From: Candidatus Geothermincola secundus
GTDB taxonomy: Bacteria > Actinomycetota > Geothermincolia > Geothermincolales > Geothermincolaceae
Assembly (NCBI GenBank): GCA_015711755.1
Contig: JACVIY010000006.1
Coordinates: 1 to 46,353, forward strand
Length of the DNA stretch: 46,353 bases
Direction of reading: 5' to 3'
This document shows positions 40,601 through 46,353 of the stretch, in pieces. Both the position numbers and the translations under genes were made by a program. Below the pieces are notes generated by a model. That model was not told where the DNA came from. It saw only the letters and a list, made by a program, of their open reading frames with translations, and did not search any database. Every line of letters begins with the position of its first letter. The stretch's first letter is position 1.

Positions 40601-42213
40601 GCGCCCTCCGAAGGATCAGCCCGTTCTTCAGAGTGAAGCGGCTCGTGCGCGGCTGTACCCTCATCCACGGCCGCCGGATCTCCCCCGCGATCATTCAGGG
40701 TGATCCTGTCGATACCGCAGGCCCCGCTGCGGGAACGCTCCCCCGCGCCTCCCGGCAGGGAGAAATAATCGCGCAGCCGCAGGCGGGCCACCAGGCCCGC
40801 AATGGTGATGAGCAGTCCCCCCAGCAGCAGTATCACCTGCGGCCCGTTGAGCAGGTATCGGAAATCTACCATCCGGTCATCCACCGGACCCGTATAGGAG
40901 CCGCCTATGCGGATGACATGCCAATCCTGCGCCCCCACGCCCCACTTCCTCCCCAACCAGTTTATGAAGTCGGCCAGGGGCCCGGCGAGGATGATGGAGA
41001 GGAAGATGGAGGTGCGCATGAGCATGTTGATGGTGGCGAACACCCGTCCGCGGAAGTCCTCCTCCAGCGTCTCGTGCAGAAGCGTTATCATCCCCACCAC
41101 CCCATAACCCATGAACATGCCCCCGACGAAGGCCAGCATGTAAGTAAGCCACCACCAAGCCGCCAGGGAGAAGACGGACACGCAGAATCCGAAGGCGGCG
41201 ATGGCCCATCCCAGCCATCTCTCTTTGGACAGGAAACCTTTGAGCAGTCCGGCCAGGAGCGAGCCGGCCATCAGCCCGAAGAGCAGGGTGGTGAGCACGG
41301 CCATGAAGGAGGCGTTGCCCCCGCCCAGCACGTACTTGACGAACCCCACGGTGAGCACGTAGATGGTACCGCCCCCCAGGAAGCAAACGGTCGTGAGGAA
41401 GAGGACGATACGGGTGAGCGGATGGTTCCACATATAGTCGATGCCCTCTTTTATGTCGCTCCTCAGCTGTCGGGAGGAGAACCTCACCACCTTTTCGGGG
41501 CCGCGCCGCTTGAAGCTTATTCGCCAAAGAAGATAAGCGGAGGTGATGAAAGTCAGCGAGTCCAGGAAAAAGGCGGAGCGGTTGGGGTCGAAATGCCTGC
41601 CGACGAAGCCGGGGTTCATCCTTCCCAGCCAGGCGATGACCCCGACCACGATCCCGGCCACCGCCGCTCCGAAAGCCATGGAGGCGAACAGGGTCAGCGA
41701 GTTGAGCGAATTGGCGTAGGTGAGCTGCTCGGCGCCGACCAAGTCCGGTATGCTCGAGTCCTTGGCCGGTCCGTAGATGGTGGTGAAGGTCTCCATGAGA
41801 AAGACCAAGATGCATATCATCAACAGGGAGTTGGAGAAAGGGAGGATGATGACCAGGACGGCCCGTGCCAGATCGCAGGAGATGATGGTGGCCTTGCGGT
41901 CGAATCGGTCGATGATGACGCCGGCCAGAAAACCCAGGAGTATGGCGGGGAGGAAGCGCGCCACCATCATGAGGCTGATGGCGGAACTCTTGCCTCCGGA
42001 AAGCGTATCGACGTAGGCGAAGAGAGCGGCGACCACCACCCAGTCGCCGATGGCCGATATCATCTGGCTCAGCCAGAGCCGACGGAAGTCGCGGTTGCCC
42101 AGCAGGCGCAGGTATTCCGCGGGACGGATCTGGAAGGTCTCCTCGGTGCGCTCCTCCTTGTGCCGGAAAAGCCTGTACCCGCTTTCCCTCGCCTCCCTTT
42201 CTTCTCTGGTCAA
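40597..42213 (-). CDS. MFS transporter between the fumarase subunits
   Basis: Integral membrane protein of 538 residues, major facilitator superfamily (EntS/MFS_3-like). The N-terminal helices begin near residue 38 (NRDFRRLWLSQMISAIGDW), and the family loop GVIIDRFDRK between helices 2 and 3 is present. About 12 transmembrane segments are followed by a 60-residue hydrophilic tail. The TTG start (42213) overlaps the fumarase alpha stop and the stop overlaps the fumarase beta start, each by 4 nt. A substrate related to C4-dicarboxylates is an inference from position only; MFS_3 proteins are otherwise known as drug or siderophore exporters. Confidence 0.85.
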   Translation of the reverse strand: MTREEREARESGYRLFRHKEERTEETFQIRPAEYLRLLGNRDFRRLWLSQMISAIGDWVVVAALFAYVDTLSGGKSSAISLMMVARFLPAILLGFLAGVIIDRFDRKATIISCDLARAVLVIILPFSNSLLMICILVFLMETFTTIYGPAKDSSIPDLVGAEQLTYANSLNSLTLFASMAFGAAVAGIVVGVIAWLGRMNPGFVGRHFDPNRSAFFLDSLTFITSAYLLWRISFKRRGPEKVVRFSSRQLRSDIKEGIDYMWNHPLTRIVLFLTTVCFLGGGTIYVLTVGFVKYVLGGGNASFMAVLTTLLFGLMAGSLLAGLLKGFLSKERWLGWAIAAFGFCVSVFSLAAWWWLTYMLAFVGGMFMGYGVVGMITLLHETLEEDFRGRVFATINMLMRTSIFLSIILAGPLADFINWLGRKWGVGAQDWHVIRIGGSYTGPVDDRMVDFRYLLNGPQVILLLGGLLITIAGLVARLRLRDYFSLPGGAGERSRSGACGIDRITLNDRGGDPAAVDEGTAAHEPLHSEERADPSEGA

Positions 42214-43055
42214 AGTCCCGCCGCCCTTCTTCTCAAGGCGTGGCAGGAGATGGCCACCGCCAGCGGCAGGTTGGCTATGTGGGTCGGCAGCGGTATCAGG
42301 TGCACGGCCAAAGCCGTATGGGCCCCTCCCATTCCCGCGGCACCTATGCCCGACCGGTTGATGGCCTCGAGCATCTCGGACTCAAGGGAGCCGTAACCCG
42401 GATACGGGCAGGGGGTGCCCACGGGGCGCAGCAGGGCGCGCTTCGCCGCCAACACGCAGGTATCGGCGGAACCGCCCAGGCCCACTCCCACCACCACGGG
42501 GGGGCAGGCGGAGGGGGCCTTGGCCAGCACGTGTTCGACCACCTGTTCCACGACCTCCCCGGGGGGCGCGGTGGGCAGGAGCATGCGCAGCATGCCGGCA
42601 TTTTCGCTCCCGCCCCCTTTGGGCATGACCGTGAGGCGCAGGGCGCCCTCTTCCCCAGTCTGCTCCAAGTGAAGCTGGGCGGGGATGTTGGTCCCGGTGT
42701 TGCGGCGTCTCAGCAGGGGGTCCGACACCACCGACGCGCGCAGAAAGGCCTCCCGGGTGGCGGCCGCCACGCCGCGGTCGACCGCTTCCTGCGCCTTTTC
42801 GGGCAGCAGCACATCGGGGCCGAATTCCAGGAAGACGTTGAAGTAACCGGTATCCTGACAGACGGGCAGGCGCTCTCTCCTGGCCACCTCCAGGTTCTCC
42901 ACGATCTGCTCGAGCGCGTATTTCCCCAACCGGTGCTCCTCCGCCCGCAGGGCATCCCTCAGCGCCGCTTCCACGTCCGCGGGAAGATCCACGCTGGCTT
43001 CCACGGTAAGCTGCCTTACCGCCTCTTCCAGGTCAGCGGCGGAGATCCGCCTCAA
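42210..43055 (-). CDS. fumA: Class I fumarate hydratase, alpha subunit
   Basis: Alpha subunit of the [4Fe-4S] fumarase. Cluster-ligating cysteines are in the conserved contexts LPVCQDTGYF and GLGGSADTCVLAAK, with the third probably in the ACPPVVVGVG segment. Also visible are NTGTNIPAQLH and KGGGSENAGMLRML. The open frame extends upstream across mdh, so it is not all coding. TTG at 43055 is chosen because GGGGGAG lies just before it and it starts 24 bp after mdh. It catalyses fumarate to malate, the step before MDH. Confidence 0.92.
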   Translation of the reverse strand: MRRISAADLEEAVRQLTVEASVDLPADVEAALRDALRAEEHRLGKYALEQIVENLEVARRERLPVCQDTGYFNVFLEFGPDVLLPEKAQEAVDRGVAAATREAFLRASVVSDPLLRRRNTGTNIPAQLHLEQTGEEGALRLTVMPKGGGSENAGMLRMLLPTAPPGEVVEQVVEHVLAKAPSACPPVVVGVGLGGSADTCVLAAKRALLRPVGTPCPYPGYGSLESEMLEAINRSGIGAAGMGGAHTALAVHLIPLPTHIANLPLAVAISCHALRRRAAGL

Positions 43056-43078
43056 GCGCTCCCCCTTTCTCTCGGGGA

Positions 43079-44014
43079 TCAGAACCGCAGGTTTTCTTTC
43101 AACCGCTCGATCTGGCCGCGGATGTGTTCGGCCGACCTCGTCAGCGCCTCCCTTTCCTCCGGGTCCAGATCCAGCTCGACAACCCGTTTCCATCCTCCCT
43201 CGCCCAAGACCACCGGAACCCCCATGAAGATGCCTTCTATGCCCATCTCTCCCTCCAGCAGGACGCTTGCCGGGAGGATGCTGTCCTCGTCTTCCATCAT
43301 GGCTTTCAGCAACCTGAACACCGCGGCGGAGGGGGCGTAGAAGGCGCTCCCGCTGCCCAACAGGGAAACGATCTCCGCTCCCCCGTCCCGCGCGCGTGCC
43401 GCCAGCTCGTCCAACTCTTCCCTGGGGAGCAGGCGCTGCAGAGGTATCCCGCCCGCCTGAGAATACCCGGGGAGGACCACCATGCTGTCGCCGTGGCTGC
43501 CCATGATCATGCAGCGGATCTCGCTGGGGGGCACGCCCAGCGCCCGCCCCGCGTAATATTGGAATCGGGCGCAGTCCAGGGTCCCGGCCATACCCAGGAC
43601 CCGGTGGCGCTCGAAGCCGCTCACGCGCCATGCCAGCCAGCTCATGGCGTCCAGAGGGTTGGTGACCATCACCAGCACCGCCCGGGGAGCCGCATCGCAG
43701 GCCCTCTTCACCACATCCCTGACCACTTCGGCGTTCCTGGCGATGAGGTCATCACGGGACATCCCCGGCTTCCGGGGGAATCCGGCGGTAACGACCACGA
43801 CTGAGCTCCCTTCCAGGAGGGAATAATCACCACCGCCTTCCACCTCCGCCGGTGAAGACAGAAAAGCGAGTGACTGCGCGATGTCCAAGGCCTTGCCCCT
43901 GGCCATGCCCTCCTGCACGTCCACCAGAGCCACATGAGCCAGGGCGGATTCGGCCACCCTCTGGGCCAGGGTCGCACCCACCTGCCCCGCTCCCACGATG
44001 CCCACCTTGCGCAT
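43079..44014 (-). CDS. mdh: Malate dehydrogenase (lactate-dehydrogenase-like type)
   Basis: NAD-dependent malate/oxaloacetate oxidoreductase. The Rossmann motif KVGIVGAGQVGATLAQ starts the protein. The substrate-discriminating loop reads GFPRKPGMSRDDL, with the arginine at the position favouring malate over lactate. Catalytic Asp/Arg and His lie in DCARFQYY and MGSHGDSMV. The 311-residue length is normal. ATG at 44014 follows AGAAAGGGG; the longer frame to 44062 has no binding site. It heads the mdh, fumA, MFS, fumB run, two consecutive TCA/reductive-branch steps. Confidence 0.94.
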   Translation of the reverse strand: MRKVGIVGAGQVGATLAQRVAESALAHVALVDVQEGMARGKALDIAQSLAFLSSPAEVEGGGDYSLLEGSSVVVVTAGFPRKPGMSRDDLIARNAEVVRDVVKRACDAAPRAVLVMVTNPLDAMSWLAWRVSGFERHRVLGMAGTLDCARFQYYAGRALGVPPSEIRCMIMGSHGDSMVVLPGYSQAGGIPLQRLLPREELDELAARARDGGAEIVSLLGSGSAFYAPSAAVFRLLKAMMEDEDSILPASVLLEGEMGIEGIFMGVPVVLGEGGWKRVVELDLDPEEREALTRSAEHIRGQIERLKENLRF

Positions 44015-44220
44015 CGGCACCCCTTTCTTTTTACAATATGTAATTATTAGACACTCGCTCACGAATATTTTAATGCCGTTACGCCCCGCGGTGAAGGGCC
44101 GCTCCCTCGGACTATGCGGCTATGCGGCGGTGGATACCGGTCTTTCTGGGATCTCAGAGGGGGCTTTCGCGTTTGCGGGAAGCGGGGATACCGTGGGTGC
44201 GGAGATGAGCCCCTGCCGCC

Positions 44221-46266
44221 TCAACCCTGGGCTTCCTGCTTCTGCCTCTGTTTGCTCGGGCAGGACGGGTCGAGGCAGAGCTGCCAGGCCCGACGCCTGC
44301 CGCTGCTTATCTTTACCTTGGGGGATCCGCATTCCGGGCAGACCTCGCCGGTGGCCATGACGCTGCCGCTCTGGGGAAGTGGATAGGTGGTGGTGCACTG
44401 AGGATAACCGGAGCACCCCACGAAACGCTTGCCCGATTTTCTCGCTTTGAGTATGCGCAGGTTCCCCCCGCATGTGGGGCAGTCCCCCAGTATCCTGTCC
44501 TCGCGGATGCCGTTGCGTATCTCCGCCGCCAGGTCCTCTCGGCTGCTCTCCAGCATGGCCATGACCCCATCGAGCAGATCCCGCGACTTCTCAACCACCT
44601 CGCGCCGCTCCACCTTGCCCTCGGCGATGCGGTCCATGTCCTCCTCCAGGCGGGCGGTCATCTCCGGGGTGGAGATGGGCGAGGCGTATTTGCGCAGAGC
44701 CTCGGTCACGGCGATCCCCGTTTCCGTCGGCACGATGGGGTCGCCGTGGATATATCCCCTCTCGTAGAGGCTCTCTATTATGGTGTGGCGGGTGGACTTG
44801 GTCCCCAGGCCCAGCTCCTCCATCTTCTCGATGAGCCGCCCCTGGCTGTAGCGGGCGGGCGGCTGAGTCTCGCCCTCATCGAGGCTGCGGTCCACGACAA
44901 TGACATCCTCACCTTCGGAAAGCTCCGGCAACAGCACGTCTTTCTTGCGCCCGTAGGGGTAGAACCTGAGCCAGCCCTCCTCGATCACCCGGGAGCCTCG
45001 GGCTACGAAGGGCTCGCCCCCGCTCTCCAGCTCCACCTTGAGCGAGCTGTAGCGGGCCTCCGGGGACAAGGTGGCCAGAAAGCGCCGAAAGACCAGTTCA
45101 TACACTTTCCAGTCCTGCGCCGAGAGGTCGGAACGCCCAGCCGGCGCAGTGGGATGGATGGGCGGGTGGTCGGTGGTCTGCTTCTTTCCGCGGGTAGGCC
45201 TTATGGACTTGAAGGCCAGTATCTCCCGGCAGTATCCGCCCAGCTCCTCGCATCCTGAAAGCGTCTCCAGCAGTCCCCGTATGTCCAGGGAAGGCGGGTA
45301 CACGGTGTTGTCCACCCGCGGATAGCTGATGTAGCCGTTCATGTAAAGGTTCTCGGCGATGCTCATGGCCTTGGCCGCGGCTATCCCCAGGGAGGCAGCG
45401 GCACTGAGCAGGCCGGTGGTGTTGAAGGGGATGGGTGGGGCGGTGGCGCGCTCTTTCTCCTCCACCGAGGTGACCGTAGCCGTGTCGGTTACGCGGGCGA
45501 AGGCGGCTTCCGCCTCTTTTTTCTCCCCGAAACGTTCCTTGCGGTGGATGGCGGCGAACTCGCCGTCGCCTCCCTCGCGCTTGCGGCATCGTATCTTTAC
45601 CGTCCAGAAGGCGACCGGGACGAATTCCTTGCGCTCCTTCTCGCGATCCACTATGAGGGCCAGAGTGGGGCTCTGCACCCTGCCCACCGAGAGGAACTGC
45701 TTGCCCAATCGAGTGGAGGCCAGGGATATGAAGCGGGTGAGGCTCGCCCCCCAGACCAGGTCGATGTCCTGGCGGGCCTCCCCCGCCTGGGCCAGGTCGT
45801 AATAGATGCTCTCCAGATTGGCGAAGGCATGCTCGATCTCGGCGGGGGTCAATGCGGAGAATCGGGCCCGCCTTACCGCGATGTCCGGCCTCACCTCCCT
45901 GACTTTGCTGACCACATCAGCGCCGATGAGTTCTCCCTCGCGGTCGAAGTCGGTGGCCACGATCAGTTCGTCGGCCTCCCGCGCATGCTTCTGGATGGTG
46001 CGGAGCAGGGTCTTGTTGTTGGGTATCTTGACTATCTCCGCCCGCACCAGTTCACGCGGGTCCACGCCCTGCCACTGCTGATAGCTCTCGGGAAAATCGA
46101 CCTTCAGGATATGCCCTTTGAGGCCTATGCATCGGTATTCCTCACCGTCCCTGTTGAAAACATAGGCGGAACCCCCCTCCTTCCCCAGGGGCTTGGCCTT
46201 GTCGCCGGAGAGGATCTGGGCGATACGCCGCGCCGTGGTGTTCTTCTCGGTTATGATCAGCTTCAT
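44221..46266 (-). CDS. topA: DNA topoisomerase I, archaeal-like type IA
   Basis: Type IA topoisomerase of 681 residues. The TOPRIM domain has LIITEKNTTARRIAQ (catalytic Glu) and ATDFDREGELIG (DxDxE). The catalytic tyrosine is in GYISYPRVDNTVYP, where bacterial TopA has TYMRTDS; the NTVYPPSLD context and the DHPPIHPTAPA segment are the form seen in archaeal TopA. The usual threonine of RTD is valine. Two C-terminal zinc fingers follow (CPTCGG...C...C and CPECGS...C...C). ATG at 46266 follows GAGGAAGG. Archaeal origin is inferred from these motifs and needs a tree. Confidence 0.9.
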   Translation of the reverse strand: MKLIITEKNTTARRIAQILSGDKAKPLGKEGGSAYVFNRDGEEYRCIGLKGHILKVDFPESYQQWQGVDPRELVRAEIVKIPNNKTLLRTIQKHAREADELIVATDFDREGELIGADVVSKVREVRPDIAVRRARFSALTPAEIEHAFANLESIYYDLAQAGEARQDIDLVWGASLTRFISLASTRLGKQFLSVGRVQSPTLALIVDREKERKEFVPVAFWTVKIRCRKREGGDGEFAAIHRKERFGEKKEAEAAFARVTDTATVTSVEEKERATAPPIPFNTTGLLSAAASLGIAAAKAMSIAENLYMNGYISYPRVDNTVYPPSLDIRGLLETLSGCEELGGYCREILAFKSIRPTRGKKQTTDHPPIHPTAPAGRSDLSAQDWKVYELVFRRFLATLSPEARYSSLKVELESGGEPFVARGSRVIEEGWLRFYPYGRKKDVLLPELSEGEDVIVVDRSLDEGETQPPARYSQGRLIEKMEELGLGTKSTRHTIIESLYERGYIHGDPIVPTETGIAVTEALRKYASPISTPEMTARLEEDMDRIAEGKVERREVVEKSRDLLDGVMAMLESSREDLAAEIRNGIREDRILGDCPTCGGNLRILKARKSGKRFVGCSGYPQCTTTYPLPQSGSVMATGEVCPECGSPKVKISSGRRRAWQLCLDPSCPSKQRQKQEAQG

Positions 46267-46320
46267 GCCGCCTTCCTCGCCGTATGGTGACCAGCCTCCA
46301 CCGGAAAGCACACGGGCTTT

Positions 46321-46350
46321 ATGCTAAACAGAACGATTTCGCCTTGTCAA
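46321..46350 (-). promoter_or_regulatory. Promoter of topA
   Basis: On the minus strand a consensus TTGACA (46350-46345) and TAGCAT (46326-46321) are 18 bp apart, about 55 bp before the topA start. Confidence 0.6.
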
Positions 46351-46353
46351 CAC

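Noticed and set aside
40537-42396. A 619-codon plus-strand open frame opposite the MFS transporter
   Set aside because: The composition is low-complexity (His, Glu, Gly, Gln), and the minus-strand frame is a clear 12-helix transporter.
42210-43631. Fumarase alpha with a 190-residue N-terminal extension
   Set aside because: The extension lies out of frame over mdh and is Gly/Arg-rich; TTG at 43055 with GGGGGAG fits the family start.

Overview
The window is GC-rich chromosomal DNA, most likely from a deep-branching, probably anaerobic actinobacterium. Four things point that way. There is a gene for mIHF, the integration host factor restricted to Actinobacteria. The order mihF, gmk, rpoZ, coaBC directly follows the pyrimidine operon, which is a classic actinobacterial arrangement. 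A four-subunit 2-oxoacid:ferredoxin oxidoreductase and a two-subunit class I fumarase suggest anaerobic carbon metabolism. Many TTG and GTG starts with strong Shine-Dalgarno sequences and 4-nt stop/start overlaps show tightly packed operons. No transposase, prophage or CRISPR array is visible. Genus assignment is inference only.

Layout, left to right. Positions 1-7.4 kb (minus strand) hold two GT-A glycosyltransferases (one cut by the window edge), a D-2-hydroxyacid dehydrogenase, hisC, a metallophosphoesterase, a protein with a degenerate GGDEF domain, and long-form hisG. Positions 7.4-16 kb are a looser accessory region: a cupin, a secreted glycoside hydrolase (plus strand), an alpha/beta-hydrolase pseudogene, an RND/MMPL exporter with its MarR regulator (apparently leaderless), an unknown gene, a GT4 glycosyltransferase (plus), tRNA-Leu(GAG) and a small unknown protein.

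Positions 16-28.7 kb hold one long minus-strand pyrimidine/housekeeping array: pyrR, pyrB, pyrC, a CarB-like gene, pyrK, pyrD, pyrF, pyrE, mihF, gmk, rpoZ, coaBC. It begins with a promoter and a PyrR-type attenuator leader that contains a perfect match to the PyrR RNA-binding consensus. It ends in four exact-length 85-bp tandem repeats that duplicate the 3' end of coaBC. The most unusual element is the CarB-like protein. It sits where carA-carB should be, has no carA beside it, keeps the UMP-binding-type C-terminal domain, and has lost nearly all ATP-grasp residues of its second (carbamate kinase) half. It is unlikely to make carbamoyl phosphate and may be a regulatory pseudoenzyme.

Positions 28.9-29.8 kb hold two small plus-strand genes of unknown function, divergent from the pyr operon. 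Positions 30-33.5 kb hold the proteostasis set tig, clpP, clpX with tRNA-Leu(UAG). Positions 33.8-36.9 kb hold the ferredoxin oxidoreductase operon (gamma, delta, alpha, beta). Positions 37-40 kb hold ricT, holB and tmk. Positions 40-44 kb hold mdh, fumarase alpha, an MFS transporter wedged between the fumarase subunits, and fumarase beta. The window ends with topA, whose sequence resembles the archaeal type. Together mdh, fumarase and the ferredoxin oxidoreductase would link pyruvate/acetyl-CoA, oxaloacetate, malate and fumarate with low-potential electron carriers.
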